A stretch of 64,000 nt of DNA from Bugula neritina. Taxonomy: Eukaryota > Bryozoa > Gymnolaemata > Cheilostomatida > Bugulidae. Where the stretch lies: positions 26,769,628 through 26,833,627 of the forward strand of contig OZ037767.1 of assembly GCA_964035545.1 (NCBI GenBank), written 5' to 3'. The number at the start of each line of letters is the position of its first letter. Positions within the stretch are counted from its first letter, which is position 1. The translations under genes were made by a program, and so were the position numbers. Positions 14,301-27,000 of the stretch are shown here, piece by piece. A model generated the notes under the pieces. That model worked only from the letters and a program-made list of their open reading frames with translations. It ran no database searches and had not been told where the DNA came from.

Positions 14301-17300
14301 GATATTGCAATTATGTGTTATCAGCTATTGATGAGCTTATATATCTAAAATATATTGTGATAGCAATGAACACACACAGAACTTCTCACTCATTCTTGCT
14401 GAGAATATAGAATGAAGAATATTAAACAGAATATGTGCTAACATAAACCAATCACAATAGAATATGCCAAGCCAATGTAATACAATGCTGTTACAATGTG
14501 CCTAAACAAACCTGACTCTGATCCCGTTTGACTTTCTCGACGTGCTACAATCGGTGAGGCAGCAGAACTGGCAGCGGGCAACTTAGTATTACACTCGGCT
14601 TGCATTTGGGCCAAAGACTTTTTAACTGCAACTTTTGGAGCTTCGGGGAAAAGTTGCTTAAACATGGCTGCATCCAGCGGATTACTCGGAGGTTGGGGAG
14701 GTTTGGTAACCTTAGCAGGAGATTTAGGAGATGGCTTCGGTATAGAAGGAGTATTTGCGGCATCGGCAGGAATGGCAGCAAGTAGTACAGGAGATGGCTC
14801 AATCTCTCTAGAATCCAAGTCTATCTCTTCATCTTTCAATTCTCCAGCAGACAACAAAGCTTCACTGAGCTGAGTTACTGCTTGAGAGAGTAGACACCAT
14901 ATGAGAAACCAAGATGTCAAAACGAGAACAGCAAAGATACGAGACAACAGGCTGGGAAAACCAAAATACAACACAGTTACAGAGGACAGGCAACAGACTG
15001 TGTGAATAACTACGATTCACCAGAAATAGAGTGAGAGAAGACAATTACCTGAGTCATTGGGGTTCAGAACGCTTGGAGAAGGAGTGATACTACGCTCTGT
15101 AACAGCCAATTTAACAGATTATTGCTTGACCTAATCTTATCAACTTTTAAATTGATCAAAAGTACAAACAGCAAAAGTCAACCAACCTGTAGTTGGAAGT
15201 AGCATAACACCAGGTTGTGGAGAACTACGCTCCAGAGCAACTACATCTGTAGCACAATAGGAAGGTAGAATGTAATACATATTTAACAGTGTAAAGCTTG
15301 TACACGGAATACATTTCATCACAACTGACATCTTCAAAGTCTTAGAAGTTATGACCTACTTACCAGCTGAACAGCGTATGACCTCATTTCCAGACGAGCA
15401 AATCAAGATTGTGCATTGCGACTATCATGAGATTAACAAAACACAGAAAGTGCAAGCTACAACAACGTGTACAACAGATATATGCAAGGCAAATAAATAT
15501 TGTTGATGATGGATGAAGTTTTTTATATGACGCGACACGGTTGCGTATCCAACGCAGTTGTACTGAGAATTTTGTTTAAAAATATGCAAAGACGATAAAC
15601 CAAAACCACGAATCAACGAGTCTCGAATCCACCATCATTAAGCAAATTAGCAAGCAAACAATTCTAAGAAACAAACTAGAAGAACAAATACAACACAAAA
15701 ACAAATAAAGAGTGAAATAAACTTCTAGAAGGCTCCGACACATGAAGCTACAACAGATTCACTGCACACTACTGTCAATTTACCGATACCACCAACAGAC
15801 GACGGCTCAGAAAGGGTAGAGGGGTGATCAGCAGGAGCAGCCAATGTGTCTACGCTGCCCTCCAGTCCACCGAGCAAATCCATGATGTCGGTGTTGGTTA
15901 CAGGAGCAGGAACCACAGAGCTGGTGGGAGCCACAGAGCTGTCGGGAGCCGAGAAGTCAGCGAGTAGATCTACTTCCGGCAGCACGACTTCAGCTATTTC
16001 CTGTTTATCACTAACTGCCTCGTCTAGATCACAGAGAGCGGACTCTCTACCCTCGCCAGCACTCTGTTCGCTGCCTTCAGGGCTACTTGATTGGGCAGAA
16101 GTAGTTGCAGCAGCAGCAGCAGTAGTTTTTATGGCCACTGATTGCCCACCAATAGTGACATGCAAGATGTTTGGCTGAGGAGCCAAGACATCCTCTGCTG
16201 CCTCATCAACCTTCACGTTATTGGCTGAAGTCTCAATGGCTGCCAGCTCTAGTTCTTCTCCTAATGCTGACTTTTCTGAATAAGAGAGGAGTCAGGATGA
16301 AATCAAGAGTGGAGCGGTGCGGGTGATTAACCATTAAAAAAATATGTGCGTTTCAGCTAAAAGGATGTAGGGGGAGCACCTGTAGGCTCGACGGAATTGA
16401 CTAACTCCGCCTCTTTAGCAGAATCCTTGCCAACAGGGTCCACAGGTGAGACCTCGCCTTCACTTCCCGCAATAACACCAATATCAAGATCTAGAAGGTC
16501 AGCTAAAATGCAACCTTATTCTTATTATTGTACGTAGTAGTGTTGTAGACAGCATTGAGTATACATTGGCTTGGCATATAAGAGAATGTAGCAGCTGTAC
16601 ACGTGAGGAAGAAATCACAGAGAATGAACTAGCGTTAAACAAAGCAACATCTCTTAGCTTAGCAGTGCAAAATTCAAATGCAAATCAAACATTGTGGAAG
16701 TTATTTCTATTTTAAAAAAATCAAACCTTTACTTTGCTGTTGAGTGACATTCATTGGTTGGAGAAGACCACCTTATAAACATTGTAGATGAATGAGTTAC
16801 TACACTGTATTAACGTTATAGTGTACAGTGTGCGAGTATGTACATCACATGCTACTTACAGACAACACAAATGCATTAAGCAGGACAAATGTTACCAAAC
16901 ACAACACAAGTAACTGAAAATACAACTCGTTCAAGCATAGCTAATACAACATTGTTAGAAGCTTTTAGTAAACCAATAAGCTACAATTAATGTACACATA
17001 GTCATAGTGTGTGAGTGGAGATTATACTGCAGATAGTGTGACACACTACAGATAGTGTGACATACTGCAGATGGTGACACATACTGCAGAAGGCGTGACA
17101 CACTGCAGATAGTGTGACATACTGCAGATGATGTGACATACTGCAGATGGTGTGACACACTGCAGATGGCGTGACACACTGCAGATAGTGTGACACATAC
17201 TGCAGATGGCGTGACACACTGCAGATAGTGTGACACATACTGCAGATGGCGTGACACATACTGCAGATGGTGTGACAAATCATTATATCCTATCACACAC

Positions 17301-18002
17301 ATACACACGACTGCCCCACTTACCTGTTGCAGAAGTCGGCTGATTTCCACCAAAGGCTGAGGCAAATCCAGTTTCTGAGATGAAACTTCCTGGAGGAGGC
17401 TGACTAACTGGTGCTGGTGATAGGGCTAAAGCAAGACAGGTCTGTTGTATATATGTCTGTTATATGTATGTCTATTATATATGCAGCATGTCTGTTATAT
17501 ATGTATGTCTATTATATATGTATGTTTACTGAATGTATGTCTATTGAATGTATGTCTATTACATATGTATGTCTATTAAATATGTATGTCTAGTGTCTAC
17601 TATATGTATGTCTATCATATATGTATGTCTATTATATATGTATACAAGCACGCACTCACAAAGTAGTTAATGGTATAATGTACAATGCAATGTAATATAA
17701 AATAATACAATGCAATGTACACTGTCAACAATAAGCAACTCACACATGGGGTCCAGTATGTTCTGATTGGACCAGAGCTGACTGTTGTTCTGCTGTGCTG
17801 CCGAGATAGACAGTACGTTGTCAGCCTTTGCTTGGAATGGATTAGCATCTAGAGCCAGGAGGTCGTCGCTGGCTGACGGCGCAGACTGAGGGGCCGGCTG
17901 AGGTGGTATCACCTCCGTAGTCTGCTGCGTCGGAATATTTGAAGCCGACTCCATGCTAGCTGCAGCCGCCTGAGCCTCTCTTTGGGCTTTTTCTTTCTTC
18001 TC
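11399..18002 (-). CDS. PICALM: AP180/CALM exons 12 to end: disordered clathrin/AP2/EH-binding tail
   Basis: A Ser/Pro/Ala/Gln-rich tail with short linear motifs. These include NPF (residues 395-397, in LDANPFQAK), an EH-domain ligand; DDLLALD in the same exon; LLDLD in the exon 16380-16502, matching a clathrin box; DLLADF and IMDLLGG in the long exon 15784-16275; [13 protein letters not shown], matching the human DLDSSLANLVGNL; EKKLTGG, conserved in PICALM; and terminal DPF. The last two exons are Gln/Met/Pro/Tyr-rich. The motif readings are family knowledge; binding is inferred. Confidence 0.9.
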
Positions 18003-21000
18003 CTAATTCAACACAAGCAACACTCAGCGACACGTACACAAGTCCTGTAGAAGTTATTCAACTGATAACTAGTATAAATGACAAATAAAAGTAAACAGTT
18101 GTATTGAACACGGAGAACTAAGATTACAAAGTAACAAGACCGGATAAGAATGAACTACAGAAATGTTACAGAGTGTAAGATGTCTGTAGTTGAAGAGATG
18201 AGATGAGTCATACATTACCCTTTTCTTCTTCTTAGCCTTTTTAGGCTGATCCCCTGAGCTCTAATACAGTCACATTATAATATAGTAGGCATTTATATAA
18301 TATAATATACATTAATATATTATACAATTATATAGCATTTCAATGCATGCATTTACACGTATATTGTAGGTATACACAAGAAACTATTGCAATGCAACAA
18401 CAACTACTGTTACATAATCTAGAGAGGAAGTACAGAATGGTAAGACAACTTCTGTACCTTCATCTTCTGCAGTTCTTTCTCCTCGTCTAGTAATATTTTC
18501 TTCTTCTCTTCATCGGTCAAGGTTGATGAGCCACCTTTTGCAGCTCCTTTCGATTGTCTGAAGAAATAAATAAACAGAAAATGTTTGACGTTCCACCCGA
18601 TGCACTCAGCGCCAAAAGTTGAAGTTAGTGTTACTTAAGCAACTGCTACAAAATAATTATATTGCAGGTAATCTGAAATTAATAGACAAGCTGCAATAGG
18701 CACAAGGTCAAATACTTTTGTATGATATGGCATTCATGCGACACCATTATTCACATTACTGATAATCTTTCATTATATAAGCACTTTTTGCTGAATATTA
18801 CTCAGATTTCCGTGACTAGTATCTGACATCTATGGAGAAATTGTTTAGACTAAATCAATGAAAATAAATAAATCTATAGAAAAAATACGCATTATTGGCA
18901 CTGGGAATTACTGAATTATTGATGTAATATAGTGTCTGTCAACTTACAGTTTGGATGTCTTTTTCCCTTCTAAGGTGGCCAGATGGGCTTCTAACGCCTC
19001 CAGAAGGCTGGCTGGAGCCTGTAAACAAGATGGAATGCTAGTACGTTGTATTGTTGGCTACACTCCTAACAGAGTATACGTCATTATAGCTGTAACCATG
19101 TTGCATACATGCCATAGCAATGCAATAGTTGAAACAAAACAGTCTCAATAGAATAAAAGTGGGCATGAGAGACAATAAGAAAACCAAACCAGTAGACACG
19201 AAACACAGCCAGGCAAGTTCATTGGTTAATGTGATTGTTGGTCACACACACAGCTGAATTAGTAATGTAAGATTGATGCTGGTTGGGTGAATCTGCAAAG
19301 CTGCTAAAGGCAGATATTATAGCTAGTAGATTACTGTTAGAACTCAATGAATGATACCAAATGTTAGAATCAACAGGTTAAGTAAGAACATGCATGACTG
19401 CAAAGTAAAAGCTTCATCACCTGTCAACCAACTAGCCATGTGTTGCAAACAAGAGCAGACAATCACCAACAGGTGAGAGTGAAAATAGCAGTCACTAGAA
19501 GAGCAGTGAGTATTTGCTAGTAGTCATGAGTAGCGCTAGTGAGAACAAAGTAGCTGATAGGAGTGAGAGTACAAGGTAGTAGTAAGAGTACTAAGTAGTA
19601 GTGAGTACTAAGTAGTAGTGAGAACAAAGTAGCTGATAGGAGTGAGTGTACTAGGTAGTAGTGAGAGTACTAGGTAGTAGTGAGAGTACCTGGCGATAGT
19701 GAAAGTACCAAGTATTAGTAGGAGTACTAGGTAGCAGTAAGAGTACTAGGTAGCAGTGAGAGTACTAAGTAGTAGTGAGAGTACTAGGTAGCAGTGAGAG
19801 TACTAGGTAGTAGTGAGAGTACTAGGTAGCAGTGAGAGTACTAGGTAGCAGTGACTATTAGATGATTAGCAAGAGTAATTGTAATCAACAGGCCGTTATA
19901 GCTGGTAGCCATGACCGTATACTGGGTTCTAGCAGTAAAGAGTGAAGTTGACAAGATGTACAGGTAAATGTGTTGGTAGAGTTGGTACTGTGAGCAGAAG
20001 TGAGGTGCTAGAAGACAAATTGAGTTACGGAAGGAGAAGGAATAAGCCAAGGCATAGACTCACACCAGTGGAGTTAACTTGTATCATCTACAGCAGATAA
20101 AGGAGAAAGCGACATATTAGGACAGCGTAGCAGATATTAGTATAGTTGGGCTAACAGAGTAGATCTCACATGTACATACAGAAGTACAACAGTACATACA
20201 ACACACATGATATATAGTTATATACTATATTTACCTTTGTCAGGTCTGGAATGTCACCTTTATCTATACCAACATTCTAAAAAGATATAAAAGAAGCTCA
20301 AGACATGCACTATAATATATGCAGACAAAGTAATAGAGACACGAGTGAAGTATCAACCCAACAGATGAACACAGTACGCAGTACGTGTAATATACAGAAA
20401 CTCACATTGTATATACATGACATGTGCAATGCGTATGTATATACAATGTAGAGGACACAAATATATAGCAGTGTAAATGTGCCAAACCTGTTTCTTAGAC
20501 CAGGGCTACAACGATATAAACATAACAGCAATTAATTTACACCAACATATTTCTATTTATTCTACCAGAAGTGAAAATATCATTCTAGCTTGCTAACTCC
20601 TGAGTAAGATAGACATTCTCATAATCTGTAACATAATGATGGTGGTTCAGCCATTTTGTATCGTATGTTTTTAAAAAATAAGAAACGAAAAAGCTTTGTA
20701 ATCTTTTCAGCAAAAACACTTCCGACAAGAGTCTAGTAGAAATAGAGAGTAAAACAGTCAACTGAGAAATGACCAGCGACTTGAGAGTGAGTAGTACTCA
20801 GAGTAGTACTAAGAGTGAGTAGTACTAAGAGTGAGTAGTACTGAGAGTAGTACTAAGAGTGAGTAGTACTAAGAGTGAGCAGTACTAAGAGGGAGCAGTA
20901 CTAGGAGTGAGTAGTACTCAGAGTGAGTAGTACTAAGAGTGAGTAGTACTAAGAGGGAGTAGTACTAAGAGTGAGTAGTACTCAGAGTAGTACTAAGAGT

Positions 21001-24000
21001 GAGTAGTACTAAGAGGGAGTAGTACTAAGAGTGAGTAGTACTAGGAGTGAGTAGTACTAGGAGTGAGTAGTACTAGGAGTGAGCAGTACTAGGAGTGAGC
21101 AGTACTAAGAGTGAGCAGTACTAAGAGTGAGTAGTACTAAGAGTGAGCAGTACTCAGAGTGAGCAGTACTAAGAGTGAGCAGTACTAAGAGGGAGCAGTA
21201 CTAGGAGTGAGTAGTACTCAGAGTGAGTAGTACTAAGAGTGAGCAGTACTAAGAGGGAGCAGTACTAGGAGTGAGCAGTACTAAGAGTTGAGTGAGTAGT
21301 ACTCAGAGTGAGCAGTACTAGAGGTATGAATAGTTCAGTGAGCGGTACTAGCACTGAGGCGAAAAACAAACCTCTGCTACTTTCAAGAACTCCGCAGTTA
21401 GATCCATTCTAACAAGAAACTTCTTATATATGTCAAGTGCTTCTTTACATTGCTTTCTGTTCATGTCAAAAAACTTTTCTACAATAAGTAGAAATTTAGT
21501 TGTAACCATAGCTGTCAATATTGCTGACTACAGAAAATTGTGCTCATAGTAACAATACTATGTAGCAACTGCTCTGTTTCCATCACCATCAGAAGATGAA
21601 CAATAATGGTAACTATTAGATATTTCAAGCAACATTATTAAATTACTGGAAAATGTTTCAACTCAAAATATCAACTGTGCTGAACTAACAAAACTTGACT
21701 TTGAGATGTTGTTTTGCTAGTGATTGTTGAGAGCATCACAACACCAAGTTTGTATCAGTCGACCAGATAGACTTATTGAACTCAATTTCTGGTTTAGTGA
21801 TTTTTGATCTTTACAAGTGAACTAGAAGACTGAACAAAAAATGAGCCTTACCTAATAGGTTTATAATTCCATCATTATAACAAGCAAACAATCTAATCAG
21901 GTCCTTGAATAGTAGAAGGAAAGCAGCATTGATAACTCCATTATTGAGTTCGTTGAGGGATGGCTAAAACACATAAGCATCGAATTACTATTTCGACATA
22001 CATATATACATAATAGAACTACATACATATATACATAACAGGACTACATACATGTATACATAATAGAACTACATACATATATACATAATAGAACTACATA
22101 CATATATACATAACATAATAAAACTAGAAGATTCCAACATTATGTTTGGTAAGTAAAACATTGAACATATTTCAAAAGTAAAATATTTATCTTTATTTAC
22201 CAAAGTTAAAAGTCAGTTTTACTCATTTGTTAGAATTTATCAGTCTAAATGTTAAACCAGCTTATAATTAATTTTGATATTAGAATGTATAAATAGTAGA
22301 ATAAAGGTTTACAAATAGTGATATGGGATATACTCACATCAAACTCCAATAGAGAGTCTATCTGTGCTTGTAAAACTGGCAAAGCCTTCAACAGCTGCAG
22401 GAAAAGAAAAAACATAAAATTATTACTGAGTACACTAGAATATTGCAGACACAACAACATTATTACAGTTTACTATATTGTATAGACAACTCCTATATGC
22501 AATAGATATAATTGTTATATGAACAATTGATGTTCCATTAGTAGTAAATACTTCATTCACATAAACAGCTACTGAATAAACATATCAATACATCACAATT
22601 ATAACAATATGATATAAACTGCTACCAGTATATCAATAATAGACTATGCAAACAAATTAGACACACAACTGACACAATTACATACCACTAAACAACCCTT
22701 ATCATTGGGTAGAAAGCACTCCAGTTATTAATAACATGCCTCGACAACTACAGTGCATTACATTTGTAGGAAACTTGTATACAGAACTGGCAGAAACCGC
22801 CACACAGAGACCACCACACAGAGACCGCCACACAGAGACCACCACACAGAGATCACCACACAGAGACCACCACACAGAGACCACCACACAGAGAAACACT
22901 ACGAGTAACCAACATTGTACAGAACTGATATTTTCCATACACATAACATGGTAACAAATGGACTACTTCGATCATCTACCTTTTCAGGAACCATTGTGCG
23001 GAGCAAACCATCGTCTTTGCCTCGTTTGACTTTGCAGAAATCAAAGGCCATAACTCGATATGCTACGGCCTTCTCATTGATGTACTTGGCATATTTTCTA
23101 ATGTATGTTGACATATCATACCCTAGAACAGTAGACATTCAAAAAGTAGTATATTCTCAACAGTTTGGCCTTACAAAACATATAGCAAATCAACTTCTAC
23201 ATGTGATATTAGAAAAACTCGCACCTTATATCATACTAATTCGAATAACCTAGTTAACTGTGTAGTTAGGAAAGTGACAAAGTCAATGCAGGCAATGAGA
23301 CAAATATATTGACTTTCCTTTATTAACTAAAGGCCAGAATTGGAAGAATAAAATCAATAAGTCATATACTAGATCAAGTATAGTAAGGACTAGCATTTGT
23401 ACTGGGACACTAACTACTATTGTAAATTAAACCCATCAGGTAATGTACCAGCACTGCAACATTTACCATATTTCTAGTAGTAGGTATAGTAGCAGAGGAA
23501 AGCTTAATAAACTTGTCATATAACATGAAAGGTCAAAACAGGTTAATAAATTTGGAAGATAAATGTTAAAATAATTTGGAAGTAAAAAAAAGGTTAAAGA
23601 AGAGCATAAATTATGGCAACTATTTGAGACAGGTGAAGGGAAGTTAAAGTTGAGGTTTTAGCTTCAATCAAAAATTTTAGGTAATATATTATATTATATT
23701 GACTATATTATCACTAAAAAGTTAGGCTTGTCTAAAAGGCAATTAAGAGCAGATGTTAGATAAGATATGTTCTCATAGGATATAAAATATATGATGCATG
23801 ACATCATATGTGAATGCCAGCTTTCACTTTCAACTTATAAGTCATTTGTTCAAATTAATTTCAGAGCAGTGAAATGATAGCCACAGTGGTTAGTATATAT
23901 GCAAGCTACATCAGAGTTTCGTGTGAATATCCTGCGGTTATACCAGTATCTGAAACCAAACTTTACACTTAAAGTTGTGGTAATATTACACACTGTACAT

Positions 24001-27000
24001 ACTCCAGTGTGGCTCAGGTCAAGCTGAGTTGATTGCATCTCATGCGTTGCCATGCATCATATAATATTATTATTAAAGCAAGTTTAAAGGCAGTTAATAA
24101 TATACTGAGTAGTGTTCGGAACATATAGCTGTTACAACAGAATAAACCATACCCTGTGGATGTGTCTTGTCAATAAAATTATCAAGATGGAAGGAGCAGT
24201 TATTTGAAGCGAGGTACTGGTAGAAACGCTATAGTAAAGAGACAGAAAGATAAGTTGTTAATTAATCTAATAATACGGCTAGTAACAACCACCACCCCAA
24301 TGTATTATTATATTTCACGTGTAACTACCAGGCTAGCCAGCCAGTGCACCCAGAGCTCACACACAGCCACATACTTCCGACAAGTCACCAGATAGAATCG
24401 GTTACTGAATGAAATTACTCACACAACCGTTATGCACGTGTGATAGTTCAAAGAATTTTGTATCAGCATTTACTAAACTAGAGCTCTGGATGACTTTGTC
24501 ACTAGTTTAGAGATGTGGATATGAGAGATCAGATAGGTTTGAGGGGGTTAAAAGAGAGGTAACTCTCATCACTGTTAAAACCGAGCAGCTTGAGCAATGA
24601 GCAGGTAGAATCGACAGACAGTCTTATCACACTGATAATAGTTACCCTGGGGACTGGATTTATCCACAAAGTTATCCAAATTGTAGCAAACAGTATTTGA
24701 AGCCATGTACTGTTGATATCTCTGAAATACCATATCTCATACAATATAACAATTACGGCACACAACATATCATATCTCAACTATTTCATCAATAAGATAA
24801 CAATTCAATTATATGATATATTAATATAATTTTTGTATAGGTCACAGCTACAGAGCAACTTTTAGACTTTGCAAATTGATAAATATACAAATGGTTGCCC
24901 AGAATTTAATTTTTGGAAAATGATCCTAAATCTCTCCCCAACACCAACACCTGTACAACAGATTTCCCTAATTAAATCCAACATTTACGCTATAAGATCA
25001 AGCAAGTTAATGAGAAAATTGGAATCTATACTAGAATTCTCTGAATGAATTACTAGGTTGAAAAAGATTCCCGAAATTTGCTTGCAGAACTATCAAGTTA
25101 AGCAAATTTAACACAGATAATAAATACAGGTAATAAACACAACGTCACCTCATTGCCATAGTTCATAATATTATGCACAGTTATAAGAGATTTGAATACG
25201 ACGACCCAGTTTGTACTTTGAGTTCTCTGTATAAGAAGGTCTGCTAGTTGGGGCACCGACACATTCGCCTCGTGTGTACATTGCAGCAGATCTAAAAGAA
25301 CATGGAAGATTCAAATAGACTCAACCTGCTAGAAGTTATTACTAGTAGCCTATAGAAATCATAGCTATGTATAAATACAGAGTATATCAACTCAAATGTT
25401 TTGAAGACTAAAATTTATTGCGGTATAAAATTATTTATACAATAAAAAGATTCTATTATGTTTTGAGCACCTTCAAATGCTGACAATATTATCCTAATAC
25501 AATATGCTATTAGATGCAATAAACATGTGTGTATATTACATATATTCCAAGCATTAATAAAAATAGCAAATAAATAATGGAGTAGATATAACATATCATT
25601 TAGCCAGAATAGTCAGCTATTTGTAGTCACAATTTATACCCATTTTTCTATGAAAAAATATAATAATATGAGGTGAAGCCAGCTACTTGAATAAGAAAAC
25701 AGTCATGTCTTGAATGCTGAATTTATATTGAATAAAAAAGTTTTACAAATATTGACCGATGCCAAAAATTTAGCTGTGTTTGAATATGAACTTTCTGTTG
25801 GAGAAAATGAGGTAAATATTCACAACTGAGTAGATGATTATGTATTAATAAAACTGTTTTACAGCAAGAAAAGAAAAGTTAAATGCAGTTTATAATCTAA
25901 TTTAGAGTTCGACACATGTATTTCATTTTGATGCATTGCTTTTTTTAAACCCAACACATTACTCGAAATCCCCTCAATTCAAAAACTGAAATTACACATT
26001 TTTAAAGTCTTACTTATTTATTATTTAAAAAAGTATCCACTCCAACATGAAAAATTATCTAGTCAGCCATTTGCATACTGTGGGAAATGCTTATAGGCTT
26101 ATAAAGGCAATAAAGTAAGATATTGACAAAGGGGGCCAATATAATGAAGAAATTATTGTTATTCTAAGGATTGTAGTTAAAAGTTTTTACTCAGTTCCCG
26201 GGACTGAAAGGCAGTGTAAGAGTGGAACGCAGCGTAACGCTAATCAATAAGCATTATAAATGGTAGATATTGATCATTTCAATAGCCGTGCAAGACGTGC
26301 ACATAATCATATAATGTTTTAAGCTTATACTTAGGATCAGAGAATATTGACTAACAATGTGTAGCAGATGATTAATTATACTACACGAAGAAAGCTATGT
26401 GTACTAGAGAATCACTATAATTAAGTTCATAGTAGGTTTACAGCAAGACAAAAGTTACTTTTAGTTGCAAATGGTAGTAAGCATTGTTTAATAAGATCTA
26501 TTGATACTTGATAACCTGTTAGAACAAATGCCATGGGCGATTTCATATTTTAAATCAGCCTATTAAATTTGGGTAAATCTTTAGCCTGAACTGCTAAGAG
26601 GCATTGCTGATTAACAGAAAATTGAACATTACTTAAAAACAAAGTATAACCAACAACAACTTCTTGACTTTAATTGCAGGTACAGCTGTGCCAGTAGAAC
26701 TACCTGTGACCAACACTGCTACAGAATGCAAGAATTTAAAACAAACTTGCAAAAAAATATTGCCAACTTGTATTGTCACAACTAGCTTTAAATAACATTT
26801 TGTTTTTGATGCAAACTACTTAAAGCGACCTGAATGAGTAACAGTCCAGCTTAAATCTTATAGCCATCTACCAGAGATGACTTGCTTTAAAAACCTTATG
26901 GCTTTCTTTGCACAATTGAATTGCAGCAAAGCATGTTGAAAAATTTTAAAACCTACAACCTACTAGGGGTTCACGTAGATATTTTACTTTAAAAAATAAG

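Noticed and set aside
15360-15420. Possible extra AP180/CALM exon with a strong GTAAGT donor
   Set aside because: No upstream AG gives an exon of the required phase 1-to-1 length without a stop codon.
16955-17365. Minus-strand Cys/His/Ser-repeat open frames of 93 and 136 codons
   Set aside because: Entirely produced by the CTGCAG minisatellite and not consistent with the AP180/CALM exon structure.
20783-21330. Possible CRISPR-like array
   Set aside because: Units are directly contiguous without unique spacers and lie in a eukaryotic intron; this is a minisatellite.
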